Positions 1 to 8,559 of a stretch of DNA of 43,524 bases are shown one piece after another. The position numbers and the translations under genes are program-made. The notes below the pieces were generated by a model. That model saw nothing but the letters and a program-made list of their open reading frames with translations. It did not search any database and was not told the DNA's origin. The first letter of the stretch is position 1, and the number at the start of each line of letters is the position of its first letter. The stretch comes from Ammoniphilus oxalaticus (GTDB lineage: Bacteria; Bacillota; Bacilli; Aneurinibacillales; RAOX-1): positions 1-43,524 of the forward strand of contig NZ_MCHY01000003.1 of NCBI RefSeq assembly GCF_003609605.1, read 5' to 3'.

Positions 1-1489
1 AATTCAGGTTATAGAAGAAGGGGTTAAAGGGACCAATGTAGAAGATTTTCAAACAGAATTTGAGGCCTATTGGAGACAGCAGGACGGCATTGAGGAAATT
101 TATAGTTTTATTAGCGAAAGTAATGATGACGTGCGTGAATTAAATCTTTGGGTGTTTTTTCACGAAAAACGCACTACAACTATCGCTGCGGAACCAAAGT
201 TCAATATGCCAGATTTAGCGCGCAGTTTCTTTCATATGGATATGAAGAGTGCCTATCGATCACGTTGCATCTATCTTCCATTAAAAAAGGAAACACAGCT
301 TATTCCGTCTACTTTAGACTTAAGTGAGATAAAGAACTTAAGAGGGAATATTCTTTCCAATTTATCACCTTCTAACCAGGAGAGGTTAAGAAAGATCTTT
401 AAAAGGAAACAAAGATTGGTACCATTCCAAGAATTTATTATTATAGGTTTGCCTCTTTCTAACGGCAGACTTGCTTTATTTGGGATACGTTTTTGGATAC
501 GTGAAGTAACGCATATGAAAAATCGAAAAAACAAGGTCATCCCTACTATTCGTTTACATCCACTCGTTATGTCTCCTGCAACGATGACAGCTCACCCACT
601 GAGTGTTAAGCGGTTTCATCCGCAATTTCAATTAAATCGGACAGGAGGTAATGCCGAGTTGATAAACAAACATGCTGTTGTTATCGGAGTTGGTTCTATA
701 GGGAGTGAAGTAGCAACAGGACTAGCCAAACTTGGTCTTGCAAAGTTAACTTTTGTTGATCCGGATGTCCTTGATATAAATAACATCCATCGTCATTTCC
801 TTGGAGTTAACCATCTATATGTTGCAAGTGAAAACGGTCCTTTAAATAGATTTAAAGTGTTCGCAATGAAAGACGAATTGCAGAAAAAATATCCGATGCT
901 CGAGGTCGACTCGATCTGTAAGGAGTTTACTGAGGTAGTAAACCAGGATTTAATAAATTGGTCAGAGGTAGACCTAGTTGTTGTTGCGATCGGGAGTCCA
1001 AATGAGGAAATGTATATTAACCGCTTCATGCATCAGCTCGAAATTCCAATTCCTGTGATTTATACGTGGGTGGAACCCATCGGGATAGGCGGACATGCAC
1101 TTGTTACACTAAATGGAACAAAACAGGGGTGCTATCAATGTCTCTTTATGCCTGTTGGTGAAGAGCCGATATCGAATCGAGCAGCCTTCGCAAAACCTTT
1201 TCAGACATTCGCTAAGAGTATCACAGGGTGTGGAAGTGCTTTCACACCTTATAACTTCCTTGATAGCCAGAAAACGGCTCTATTGGCTGTTGAGGAATCG
1301 GCCCGAGTTTTACTAAATAAGGAAACGGATAATCCCCTTTGTTCATGGAAAGGTGACGCAAATGACTTCCTAGCTGTCGGGTTTGAACTAAATCCACGTT
1401 ACAGTTTTACCCACGAAAGGCTACATGAAATGCGATTGCTGTATAAGGATCCACAGTGTCCTATCTGCAGTGGTGGGAAGCAGGCTTGA
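1..1489 (+). CDS. cap2: Cap2, E1 part and end of E2 part (CBASS E2-E1 fusion; gene continues from 43187)
   Basis: Cap2 is the ubiquitin-transfer-like enzyme of type II CBASS that conjugates the C-terminus of the CD-NTase to a target and so primes it. The frame is open from position 2 with no start needed, because codon one is completed by the last two bases of the window. In joined numbering this part holds the end of the E2 region, a linker, and a ThiF/E1 adenylation domain. The nucleotide-binding motif GVGSIG lies at about residues 342-347 and is followed by an acidic loop (VDPDVLDINN). The candidate catalytic cysteine is C523 in SITGCGSAFTPYNFLDSQK. CYQC and CPIC pairs look like a zinc site. 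It overlaps the start of the Cap3 gene. The GTG at 131 (V157) is inside the protein and is not the start. Confidence 0.93.
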   Translation, partial: IQVIEEGVKGTNVEDFQTEFEAYWRQQDGIEEIYSFISESNDDVRELNLWVFFHEKRTTTIAAEPKFNMPDLARSFFHMDMKSAYRSRCIYLPLKKETQLIPSTLDLSEIKNLRGNILSNLSPSNQERLRKIFKRKQRLVPFQEFIIIGLPLSNGRLALFGIRFWIREVTHMKNRKNKVIPTIRLHPLVMSPATMTAHPLSVKRFHPQFQLNRTGGNAELINKHAVVIGVGSIGSEVATGLAKLGLAKLTFVDPDVLDINNIHRHFLGVNHLYVASENGPLNRFKVFAMKDELQKKYPMLEVDSICKEFTEVVNQDLINWSEVDLVVVAIGSPNEEMYINRFMHQLEIPIPVIYTWVEPIGIGGHALVTLNGTKQGCYQCLFMPVGEEPISNRAAFAKPFQTFAKSITGCGSAFTPYNFLDSQKTALLAVEESARVLLNKETDNPLCSWKGDANDFLAVGFELNPRYSFTHERLHEMRLLYKDPQCPICSGGKQA

Positions 1490-1962
1490 GTTTGAATGGA
1501 CAAACGTTCTTATTGCCTAGTGGTAAAAAACTGAAGTTAAGAGAACCTGCAATTGAAAAAATGATAAAGTATCGTCAACTTTCTTCAAATGATAATGAAG
1601 CTGGTGGCATTTTAATTGGGCGTATTTTAATTGAAAGCTCTGATTACATTATCGATGATATTACAGTACCCATGAAGAATGACATTTGCAGACGAACGAG
1701 ATTTATCCGCAGTTCAAAGGAGCATCAAGAATATTTTAATGAGAAATGGGAAGAGAGTGAGGGACGTTGTTTTTACTTAGGAGAATGGCATACCCATCCT
1801 GAAGATATTCCGTATCCGTCATTTATTGACTTTAATGACTGGGAACGAATTGTACATCAAGGCCATGAATCAAACGATATGTTTTTTATTATTGTAGGTA
1901 TCAAAAAAATTCACGTTTGGCATAAGAGAGCAAATAGCAAACAGTCAACGTTATTATCTTAA
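1456..1962 (+). CDS. cap3: Cap3, JAB/JAMM-family metalloprotease of type II CBASS
   Basis: Cap3 is a deubiquitinase-like peptidase that cleaves Cap2-made CD-NTase conjugates. The complete JAMM zinc signature is visible: the upstream glutamate in NEAGGILIGR and EWHTHPEDIPYPSFIDFNDW, which fits H-x-H-x7-S-x2-D exactly. At 168 residues or less it is the usual single-domain size. The start is uncertain. GTG at 1456 has AAGGA six bases upstream and overlaps cap2 by 34 bases. TTG at 1486 would overlap the cap2 stop as TTGA, and TTG at 1492 sits closer to the conserved region. The tight overlap supports translational coupling with cap2. Confidence 0.9.
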   Translation: MSYLQWWEAGLSLNGQTFLLPSGKKLKLREPAIEKMIKYRQLSSNDNEAGGILIGRILIESSDYIIDDITVPMKNDICRRTRFIRSSKEHQEYFNEKWEESEGRCFYLGEWHTHPEDIPYPSFIDFNDWERIVHQGHESNDMFFIIVGIKKIHVWHKRANSKQSTLLS

Positions 1963-1988
1963 AATATTTGAAGGGAAGATGAGATAAA

Positions 1989-3092
1989 ATGTCACGTTAT
2001 ACATCTGCTGCTGATAAGTTCGTGTTATGGGCAAATTCAGGGGGGATTTGTGCTTTCCGTGGTTGTAATGAAAAACTTTTATACCAAGTAGATGGGATTA
2101 ATGTCAACCTATCAAACGCAGCTCATATTATAGGTCATAGTAGCAAGGGACCAAGGGCAGAATATAAAGCGGAATACAAGATCACTGAATTTAACGTTGA
2201 TAATGAGCCCAATCTAATGCTTACCTGTTATGATCACCATAAAATTATTGATGATAGTCGTATAAGGGGAAAGTACCCTCCCGAATTACTCTTTGAAATG
2301 AAAAAGGAGCACGAAGAATGGGTTCAAAGAAGGGTGGAAACGAATTCAAAATCTATCGCCTTAATACATAAGACGAAGGGCGAGCCGCTGGATGAAATCA
2401 TTCTGAGTGAGGAGTTGAACAACCTTCTGATTGCAAATATCCAATATCAGGAGGAGTTAATGGACTTCACTGATGAAGGATGGCTAGAGGCGAAGAAAAA
2501 GAACAAGGAATTATATGCAAAGTTTAAAGAAACTGCTAGACACTGGCCGGGAGCAAAAATTGAGATGTTTCCTCTATCACATATTCCGCTATTGATTCAT
2601 ATAGGCTCTCTTATTACTGACACAAATCCTGTTACAATTTATCAATATGACCGAATGAGTATGAAGTGGGTTTTTGATTCACCTGAAGCCCCACATGTTG
2701 AAGATCTAGGTCTTACAGTCAATAGAAATGAATGCTCGTCAAATCAACTGGTTGTTACTATTGGTCTTAGTGGGATTGTTCACACTAGGGACGTTGAAGC
2801 CGTTATCCCCCCCAAAAAATATGATTCAATGGAAATAAAAATTAATAATCCACGACCAGATCGGGTTCTATATAGGGAACATGTGAGCTCTATTCTTTCA
2901 TTATTCAGGGAAGAAATCTATGACATGATTACTAAAAATGGTTATAGTGAAGTTCACTTATTTTACGCTGGTCCCGCCGGTCTTGCTGTTGAAATAGGTA
3001 GATGTATAAATAAAAGTATGTGGCCAGATGTTTATATCTATAATTATGACAATCGTAAAAACCCAAAATATCAGATGGCCATAACAATATAG
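1989..3092 (+). CDS. cap5: Cap5, HNH endonuclease-SAVED effector of CBASS
   Basis: Cap5 effectors bind the cyclic oligonucleotide made by the CD-NTase through a SAVED domain and then degrade DNA with an HNH nuclease domain, which causes abortive infection. The N-terminal 125 residues carry HNH hallmarks: a cysteine pair in GGICAFRGCNEKL, the AAHIIGHS strand-histidine, and NEPNLMLTCYDHHKIID. The C-terminal 230 residues resemble SAVED, with conserved-looking segments such as HLFYAGPAGLAVEIGR near the end. ATG at 1989 follows a purine-rich stretch containing GAAGGGAAG. It lies 26 bp after cap3, so it is in the same operon. It is the last gene of the operon; in many CBASS loci the effector gene comes first. 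Confidence 0.9.
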   Translation: MSRYTSAADKFVLWANSGGICAFRGCNEKLLYQVDGINVNLSNAAHIIGHSSKGPRAEYKAEYKITEFNVDNEPNLMLTCYDHHKIIDDSRIRGKYPPELLFEMKKEHEEWVQRRVETNSKSIALIHKTKGEPLDEIILSEELNNLLIANIQYQEELMDFTDEGWLEAKKKNKELYAKFKETARHWPGAKIEMFPLSHIPLLIHIGSLITDTNPVTIYQYDRMSMKWVFDSPEAPHVEDLGLTVNRNECSSNQLVVTIGLSGIVHTRDVEAVIPPKKYDSMEIKINNPRPDRVLYREHVSSILSLFREEIYDMITKNGYSEVHLFYAGPAGLAVEIGRCINKSMWPDVYIYNYDNRKNPKYQMAITI

Positions 3093-3127
3093 CTGACTGT
3101 TAAATCAGGAGCCGAATTCTATCGATG

Positions 3128-3166
3128 AAAAAGATGCGGTGTGGTGGGGAACAGCGTATCTTTTTT
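3128..3166 (+). terminator. Rho-independent terminator after the CBASS operon
   Basis: An imperfect stem (AAAAAGATGCG pairing with CGTATCTTTTT, one mispair) encloses a G-rich loop and runs into six Ts. It lies 36 bases after the cap5 stop and is the only good terminator before the IS remnant. Confidence 0.6.
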
Positions 3167-3505
3167 ATCTAATCTCGCTTCATCTCAACCTCATCCCCCC
3201 AATCTCCAATTCCCATAAATACAAATCAATTATTAATCATGGGATAGGCTCCTTCCTCTTATGCGCTGAGTTTAATTTTTTAAAAAACGATGAAAACGGG
3301 CTTTTTTCTATCTTATATGCCAAGTACAACCTATCTTCTTCTGACAGTGAATACGGCCACTGAAATGTACCACCAGTGCCATCTTATTTACCACCAAGTG
3401 ACAAAGATTGTACCAGTAAGTGACAGGCAGTTTACCACGATACCTTCTGTATAATTATTGAGCGCGCTTTTCAGCGTGCCGTTATTATGTAGGGGGTATT
3501 TTTGT

Positions 3506-3910
3506 ATGATTCATTATCGAAAGATACTGGAATTGCACGATGAGGGGATTAGTTTTAGAGGCATTTCCGCCAGTACAGGTAATTCTCGTCAAAAGGTAAC
3601 GGAGATCATTGGTCTTGCAGAAAGGAAGGGATTGGTCTGTCCGTTAGAGGAAGAAATGACGGATAAATGGATTGAAGAGTTTCTCTTCCCGGAGAAGTCT
3701 TTGGAGGGTTCGGGGCGGCAACCATTGGATTTCGATTATATTCATAAGGAGTTAGCCAAGCCAAATGTAACGCTTTCCCTTTTGCATCATGAATATGAAG
3801 CGGCGTGTCGAGCGAACCAAAAGATTCCGTATTCATATCGCAGTTTTTTGCGTCATTACAGTCGGTACGACTATCTTCTGTTCTCAAATCGATCCCAATG
3901 GATGGCATAA
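3506..3910 (+). pseudogene. istA: istA transposase, N-terminal fragment
   Basis: The first 120 residues (MIHYRKILELHDEGISFRGI onward) match the helix-turn-helix N-terminus of IS21-family IstA transposases. ATG at 3506 follows AGGGGG. The integrase (DDE) core is missing. After about 3866 the reading frame runs into istB DNA in the wrong frame and stops at 3910 after about 14 meaningless residues. Confidence 0.85.
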
Positions 3911-4028
3911 AAAGTTAGGAAATGAAACGATTGCGGAAGCTATTTTAGACCGCATCATTCATGACTCCTATCAGATTCTACTTGACGGAGAGATCTCGAT
4001 GCGTGAACGCCATGGATTAGGCCTTTAG
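3867..4028 (+). pseudogene. istB: istB helper ATPase, C-terminal fragment
   Basis: From the codon for TTIFCSQIDPNGWHKK to the stop at 4028 the sequence matches the C-terminus of IstB, including AEAILDRIIHDSY and MRERHG. The Walker ATPase motifs are deleted and there is no start codon of its own. The frame differs from the istA fragment, which puts the deletion joint at about 3863-3872. Confidence 0.85.
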
Positions 4029-4040
4029 TTAACTAAATAC

Positions 4041-4090
4041 AAAAAAGTCCTACAAGATTAGCAAATGCTTAATCTGTAGGACTTTTCTAT
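4041..4090 (+). terminator. Terminator inside the IS21 remnant right end
   Basis: AAAAGTCCTACAAGATT pairs with AATCTGTAGGACTTTT around a short AT-rich loop (GCAAATGCTT region), followed by more Ts. It can work in both directions because A and T runs flank the stem. It would stop transcription leaving the IS. Confidence 0.7.
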
Positions 4091-4287
4091 CTTGTGGTAA
4101 ACGTCTTGGCGTTGCGTGGTACATTTCTTGGCAAACGGTGGTACAAAAGATGGCGAGGCTGGTAAGATCTCGAGGCCGTATTCAGACAGACAGCGCATAG
4201 TGCATATTATGTGACTAGTTAAGTTGACATCTTTGAAACTCTTGAAAATACTTAGGTATATGTAAATGATAACAACCAAATAAAAAG

Positions 4288-4319
4288 AGCGGCTTCATCC
4301 TACAAAAGAATAAGCCGCT
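4288..4319 (-). terminator. Terminator of the minus-strand gene at 4329
   Basis: Perfect 8-bp stem AGCGGCTT/AAGCCGCT. On the minus strand it is followed by CTTTTTATTT. It begins 9 bases after the stop of the 4329-4592 ORF. Confidence 0.75.
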
Positions 4320-4328
4320 GTGTTCATT

Positions 4329-4592
4329 TTAGTGTAGATCATTTATATCCATGAAATCTGTATTCATCAAGAAGCTGACCATCGGTTCGTTCTGCCCATG
4401 ATCTAAGCGAGGTGGGACTTGAAAACAAATATCGTCCTCTTTCCAAAAATAGCTGAACGTATTGGGAAGCGTATTTGTTAAAGACCCATCAATCTCGTAT
4501 TTTTCCGTCACCAACACTTCTTTTCCATCAATTTCAATTGGTTTGATTCGAACGTTATTCGGATTTCCATCAACATGATAAAAAGAAAACAT
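4329..4592 (-). CDS. Hypothetical 87-residue protein, possibly a C-terminal gene fragment
   Basis: No family is recognised. The sequence is acidic with no signal peptide. ATG at 4592 has AAGGAG six bases upstream, and a terminator follows the stop. The same frame stays open for about 26 codons upstream of this ATG, back to a stop near 4675, and reads as plausible protein ([16 protein letters not shown]) without a normal start codon. Two readings fit: a small gene with a fortuitous open upstream region, or the tail of a larger gene whose 5' part was lost. The terminator shows that it is or was an expressed unit. Confidence 0.5.
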
Positions 4593-4706
4593 TCCGTTCT
4601 CCTTGATTGTCTCATAGATATTATTATTTTTAATCTGTTTAAATGTAAATCTGGGAGTGTCGTGTGTGAATATAAATCATATTATGTGCTACGATGTTAA
4701 ATACAA

Positions 4707-5933
4707 TTAATCAACCCATGTTTTTAACAATCTGATTAAGCTAAGATTACTTTCATTCTCACCTTCAAACTCTAGATAATATCTCCCGTAAGTATATGTA
4801 ACTGAGTAGGCGTCATTATATTCAAAATAGTCAGCAGAATCCGGCTCCCCAAGTTTTTCTATAATATCCTGTTCGCTCATAGCAGGAATATATCTCATGA
4901 TACCAATCACGGTATCTTCTGTTACTTCAGAGCCTGGATACATTAGCATATGGTTCTCTGGATCATGATAAATATAGGCATGTTTTTCGTAACCTATATA
5001 ATTAGCCCCGTTCCATCCTCCGCCTTCCAAAAAATCGCCCTCTACTAACATAATTTCACTTACCTTTGTCCCAATTCCAAACGACATCCCTTTTAATTTT
5101 CCTTGCTTCGCTAATCTTATAAATTCAGAATCTAAATCAATATCTAATTTCGTTAAAGGGATTTTAGGTCTATTAAATGTATCATTACTTGCAAGAAGGT
5201 CATCTATCGTAATCTTTAGTGCTTCTTGCCAACTAACCTCAAAACTATCCAAGACAACATCAACAAATTGATCTTGATCCCAATAAACTCTATGTAACAC
5301 AATTTCAATATAATTCCCATGATTAATATTTTCTAACACATATATATTTCCGTCTTTTATTTTAATGGGACCTGAACTATACCCTTCGCTATATAACTCC
5401 TCTACATTACCATTCATTCCTTTTCCATAAATAACAAGGTCCCCAATTTTCCCATTAAACCCAAGTCTTGTTGTAATTAATATTTGTTCCTTGATAGAAT
5501 TCGGTATAAATTTTGAAAAATGTACCTCATGTAAATGGTCCGTCGGGCTTTCGATGGAATCTGTTATAATAAATTCACTATAGATGGGCAACCATTTCTG
5601 AGAATCTGTACTGTACTGAAAGATGGCTAAATTAGTATCAACAAAATCTTCATGACTATCAGAAGCTGAATTGAAAATTATCAACTGCTCTTTTGGATTT
5701 TTACCAGTAATTTGCACAGGCTCTGATATTAAAATTTCAATGTTACTATTATCTATTGCGTATTTTGGGAAAAAATCATAGATGTCAAATGGAGTAATCT
5801 CGGTGGGGTTAATTTCATAACCATCCTCTTTATCTTGAGGTTCATCAATTCCATCAGCGACCTCTTTTCCAGAGGCACAGGATGTTAAGATTAATAATAG
5901 TATTATAAATAATACAAATCTTCTTAGACTCAA
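4707..5933 (-). CDS. Surface lipoprotein with C-terminal DUF4309-like domain
   Basis: A lipoprotein signal peptide is clear: basic start, hydrophobic core FVLFIILLLIL, lipobox LTSC with lipidated C19. The mature protein should sit on the outer face of the membrane. The middle is a beta-rich region of unknown function. The C-terminal 130 residues (from LAKQGKLKGMSFGIGTKVSE) resemble the DUF4309 domain and repeat the pattern seen in the neighbour at 6051-6908, including I-IEKLGEP near the end. Both genes run on the minus strand 117 bp apart and are likely co-expressed. Composition is AT-rich compared with the transfer genes. The function is unknown; a role at the cell wall is inference. Confidence 0.8.
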   Translation of the reverse strand: MSLRRFVLFIILLLILTSCASGKEVADGIDEPQDKEDGYEINPTEITPFDIYDFFPKYAIDNSNIEILISEPVQITGKNPKEQLIIFNSASDSHEDFVDTNLAIFQYSTDSQKWLPIYSEFIITDSIESPTDHLHEVHFSKFIPNSIKEQILITTRLGFNGKIGDLVIYGKGMNGNVEELYSEGYSSGPIKIKDGNIYVLENINHGNYIEIVLHRVYWDQDQFVDVVLDSFEVSWQEALKITIDDLLASNDTFNRPKIPLTKLDIDLDSEFIRLAKQGKLKGMSFGIGTKVSEIMLVEGDFLEGGGWNGANYIGYEKHAYIYHDPENHMLMYPGSEVTEDTVIGIMRYIPAMSEQDIIEKLGEPDSADYFEYNDAYSVTYTYGRYYLEFEGENESNLSLIRLLKTWVD

Positions 5934-6050
5934 TCCATTCGCTCCTTAAATTAATAGTACATACTATCATTTCAAAAATTTTATCTAAACAACCCATCTA
6001 TACTAGCTCCAAAACCAATACATACCGAATAGCGATACGTCCTAAACTTT

Positions 6051-6908
6051 TTATCGATTCTTATATATAGATACCTCAGTTATATTGTTTTTCTCGGAGT
6101 CACCACTAAAATCAATCGTAAAGTCACCGTAAATATAAATTATATGATTCCAGAAATCAGTATACAAAAGATATTCATCATTTGGTTGCCCTAATTTTTC
6201 AATAATAGATTCCCTGGTTTGTGGGACTAAGTATTTTGTAATCTGTAATATATTCTCACTGCTAAATGGATCAAAGTGGAAAGAAACGTCTGAATACTCA
6301 TAAAGATTAGCACCCGCCCAATAATCGATAACCTCGGGTTGCCCTAATTGTAATGCCGCTTTAGATATCGGATCACCTATTTTTATATCATAATCTGGAA
6401 GCTTACCTTGCTTAACACTGGCAACAAACAAGTTATCAAAATAAGAATTAGTTTCTTTTGCATTTTCATGATGGTTTCCATAAAGGTTAATCACTCTGTT
6501 TTTACCGTCCCAATCGACCTCGACACCAATCATTTCACTTAATGATCTTAACGGTACCATCACTCTACCATTGATTATTTCTGGAGCCTTAGGAATAACA
6601 ACTCCTATATCATCCACTTTTGCATACGGTAACCCTACTGTTAAAGTAATTTCCTTTTGATATCGCGTTGTGATCTTTACTGATTTTGCAACGGGATCCC
6701 AATCAATTTTATTCCTGTTGTCATAGGCTTCTACAATGTTTCGAACTGGAACTAGGGTAAAACCATTTTTAATAACCGCTGGGGAATCAAAGTCTAATTT
6801 TTGACCATTCAAATAAGTCTTTACATTCGATGCATCCGCGGTATTTAAACCGACATATAAAAATGAGATCACACAACCAATAACTAAACCACGTTTTATC
6901 TTTTTCAT
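6051..6908 (-). CDS. Secreted protein: copper amine oxidase N-terminal domain plus DUF4309-like domain
   Basis: Residues 1-26 form a signal peptide ending near ADAS. Residues 30-145 match the copper-amine-oxidase-like N-terminal domain common in Bacillales surface proteins: paired repeats with FTLVPVRNIVEAY / VMVPLRSLSEMIG and DWDPVAKSVKI / DWDGKNRVINL. Despite the name it has no oxidase activity or copper site. Residues 165-285 resemble DUF4309, shared with the lipoprotein downstream. ATG at 6908 is preceded by GGAGA. It is the first gene of the two-gene surface unit. Such domains occur in wall-associated and sporulation-linked proteins; a plasmid role is not known. Confidence 0.82.
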   Translation of the reverse strand: MKKIKRGLVIGCVISFLYVGLNTADASNVKTYLNGQKLDFDSPAVIKNGFTLVPVRNIVEAYDNRNKIDWDPVAKSVKITTRYQKEITLTVGLPYAKVDDIGVVIPKAPEIINGRVMVPLRSLSEMIGVEVDWDGKNRVINLYGNHHENAKETNSYFDNLFVASVKQGKLPDYDIKIGDPISKAALQLGQPEVIDYWAGANLYEYSDVSFHFDPFSSENILQITKYLVPQTRESIIEKLGQPNDEYLLYTDFWNHIIYIYGDFTIDFSGDSEKNNITEVSIYKNR

Positions 6909-7441
6909 TCCTGTATCTCCTCATATACTTAATAATAACGACCTTTTTATCTATTAGACATATATCGAGCTATTAGGAGTGGCGGGCATGATGGGCTTGG
7001 CAGCCTAACAAAACCCTTGGGTATCAGACTTGAGTAACGAATCATGCCGACAGAAGCATCATATCAAGCCCCTTGTAATTTTCTCTATTAATATCCGTTA
7101 CCCAAAGAAAATGGTGAAGTGCCGAAAAAAGTCATTACTTGGATATATCGGCCTTTTACTATATTCGTTTAGGCATAGCCTAACAACATGCTATTTCATA
7201 TTTTTAAGCCTTGCCTCAATAGGGCACACTCTATTGGGACTTTAATGAATGGAATAAAAAAGGTTTTGAACTCGAAAGATAGCACACATATTAAAGTGGG
7301 GACCAGTTCGCCCGTGTGCTTTTTTCGGGCTTTCGGGCTGTTTTTTTGATGGGCTATTCGAAAAAAAAATAAAATTTGTTTCATAAAATTAAAAATAGGA
7401 TAAAATAAAATTGTAGTCATCGATTTTAAGGAGGCTAAAAT
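6909..7441. other. Intergenic region with several inverted repeats, no convincing gene
   Basis: An 8-bp inverted repeat GGCATGAT/ATCATGCC (6985-6992 and 7041-7048) encloses a segment with local pairing. AGCACAC/GTGTGCT (7281-7287 and 7314-7320) followed by TTTTTTC could be a plus-strand terminator. Short ORFs here lack ribosome sites and recognisable sequence. Confidence 0.5.
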
Positions 7442-7738
7442 ATGTACGGACCTAATGCTATTTCAAGAGAAGACGAGGATAAAATCCCCAAATTCAATGA
7501 TCACGCTGAAGCAAGAGCGTGGTTTAAAGAAAGATATGGCGATAATTTCGAGATGGTTACTTCCGATTTATCCGAAGGTGGTAAAGTGTATTTCTACCAT
7601 TTGGTGTTAGACAGGCTAAAATATAATGAAATGCAGCGTAAATTAAGAGAAGAGAGTAATTTTATAGGGACAGAGCTTATGTTCAGTTATCAATCAGTTG
7701 AAATTTTCGAAAATGGTCGCATCCATATCGTTCATTAA
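7442..7738 (+). CDS. Hypothetical small soluble protein, 98 residues
   Basis: No family is recognised. ATG at 7442 has a strong AAGGAGG eight bases upstream, so translation is credible. The product is soluble, charged and probably alpha/beta, with no signal peptide, membrane segment or cysteine cluster. It is a single gene, with the hexamer array at 8042 about 300 bp downstream. GC content is low. It belongs to the plasmid control region by position only. Confidence 0.7.
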   Translation: MYGPNAISREDEDKIPKFNDHAEARAWFKERYGDNFEMVTSDLSEGGKVYFYHLVLDRLKYNEMQRKLREESNFIGTELMFSYQSVEIFENGRIHIVH

Positions 7739-8041
7739 AAGAAAACGAAATTCTATTTTCCTTTTTTGTTCGACTCACAGATTATTAATTTGCGTAAGGA
7801 CAGTAATCAGCTTGTCCATCTTCCCCGCATTTTTTTAGTAACCTCAAGCCTTGATCAGGCCGCCAATCAGGGCTGAATCCTATGTAAGATTTAAGATACT
7901 AACGCAGTTTTTTCTAAAAACACGAAATCAAATGACAATTTTGTCACGCTACGCTAACAAGACCATGCTTACTCAGCTAATTAAATGTGTTTATAAGAAA
8001 CCGAGAAAAGGTTCACGCTACTGAGACTACCCTATACACAA

Positions 8042-8077
8042 ACGTAAACAAATACGTATGCGTTTACGTTTACGTAT
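8042..8077. repeat. Hexamer array A, putative partition/RHH operator
   Basis: Six hexamers lie in one 6-bp phase: ACGTAA, ACAAAT, ACGTAT, GCGTTT, ACGTTT, ACGTAT. The array also contains a 10-bp inverted repeat (CAAATACGTA at 8049-8058, TACGTATTTG at 8071-8080). Similar arrays recur at five other places on the plasmid. Confidence 0.7.
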
Positions 8078-8303
8078 TTGTTCTTACATGATTTGTATAG
8101 CATGATTTAGACTGTCTCACTCTTGAACCATAATTATGGATTATCGACCACGATCTCGATCTCTTTACCTTAAGCTATAATCTCACTTTTTATCTTTAAC
8201 GCTAATTAGTACTATATGCCACAAAAGAGTGTATCTAATAACTAAGTAGAGATGGTCTTATGTCAATTTAAATCTCCTTATCTTTCAAATAGTTATTATA
8301 TAT

Positions 8304-8345
8304 ACGTAAACGTAGTTGTATACAGTTACACTTACGTATACATGG
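8304..8345. repeat. Hexamer array B, upstream of the zinc-ribbon gene
   Basis: Seven in-phase hexamers: ACGTAA, ACGTAG, TTGTAT, ACAGTT, ACACTT, ACGTAT, ACATGG. The outer copies form TATACGTA/TACGTATA dyads. Its place 77 bp before ATG 8422 suggests an operator for that gene. Confidence 0.65.
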
Positions 8346-8421
8346 CCGATTAGTTTAATTTGTATGTATGCCATTCAAACTTTCTGTCAATATTGGTTAA
8401 TAAGAAAGGTGGGATGTTTAA

Positions 8422-8559
8422 ATGAATTGTATAGATTGCGGAAAAAATGGAGCAACCAAGCAAACTAAATATCGATGCCTAAAGTGCGAAAAATTGTACA
8501 CGGCAATATCCCCAAATAATCCTAAGAACAAGTCGTTTATCAAGCGGATCTTTGGCTAA
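8422..8559 (+). CDS. Zinc-ribbon miniprotein, 45 residues
   Basis: The ORF reads MNCIDCGKNGATKQTKYRC and continues to KCEKLY, giving a C-x2-C ... C-x2-C zinc ribbon. It ends in a basic tail (KNKSFIKRIFG). ATG at 8422 has AAAGGTGGG eight bases upstream. The gene is too short for routine gene callers. Its last four bases overlap the convergent RHH gene at 8556. A DNA- or RNA-binding role, perhaps in plasmid control given the operator-like array just upstream, is inference. Confidence 0.65.
   Translation: MNCIDCGKNGATKQTKYRCLKCEKLYTAISPNNPKNKSFIKRIFG

Larger units (their letters stand above)
3366..4145 (+). mobile_element. IS21-family element, internally deleted remnant
   Basis: The ends carry IS21-style multiple terminal repeats. 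The left end reads TGTACCACCAGTGCC with further TTTACCACC and TGTACCAG copies inward. The right end, read inward on the other strand, is TGTACCACCGTTTGCC with TGTACCACG and TTTACCACA copies. Between them are only the start of istA and the end of istB, fused near 3863-3872. An intact member is over 2 kb; this copy is 780 bp, so it cannot make transposase but could be mobilised in trans. No target duplication longer than AAA is visible. An 11-bp inverted repeat (TGAATACGGCC, 3348-3358 and 4174-4184) lies just outside both ends. Confidence 0.88.
7739..8421. other. Non-coding control region carrying two hexamer arrays
   Basis: No gene is supported in this 683-base AT-rich gap. It holds a weak hairpin (AGCCTTGAT/ATCAGGGCT, 7847-7874) and the arrays at 8042-8077 and 8304-8345, the second of which sits about 75 bp upstream of the zinc-ribbon gene. 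Confidence 0.6.

Noticed and set aside
1-1489. Stand-alone ThiF protein starting at position 131
   Set aside because: The GTG at 131 has no ribosome site and the frame is open to position 2; it joins the E2 part at 43187-43524.
3139-3363. 74-codon plus-strand ORF after the CBASS operon
   Set aside because: It starts inside the terminator stem, has no ribosome site, and its content is low-complexity.
6985-7048. Riboswitch-like fold upstream of the 7442 gene
   Set aside because: Only one 8-bp stem is clear and no known aptamer core motif is seen; the distance to the gene is about 400 bp.
7030-7420. Two short ORFs on opposite strands between the surface genes and 7442
   Set aside because: No ribosome sites, no recognisable sequence, and they overlap inverted repeats.
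8042-8345. CRISPR-like repeats
   Set aside because: The units are 6 bp in tandem, with no spacers and no cas genes. They fit operator arrays instead.
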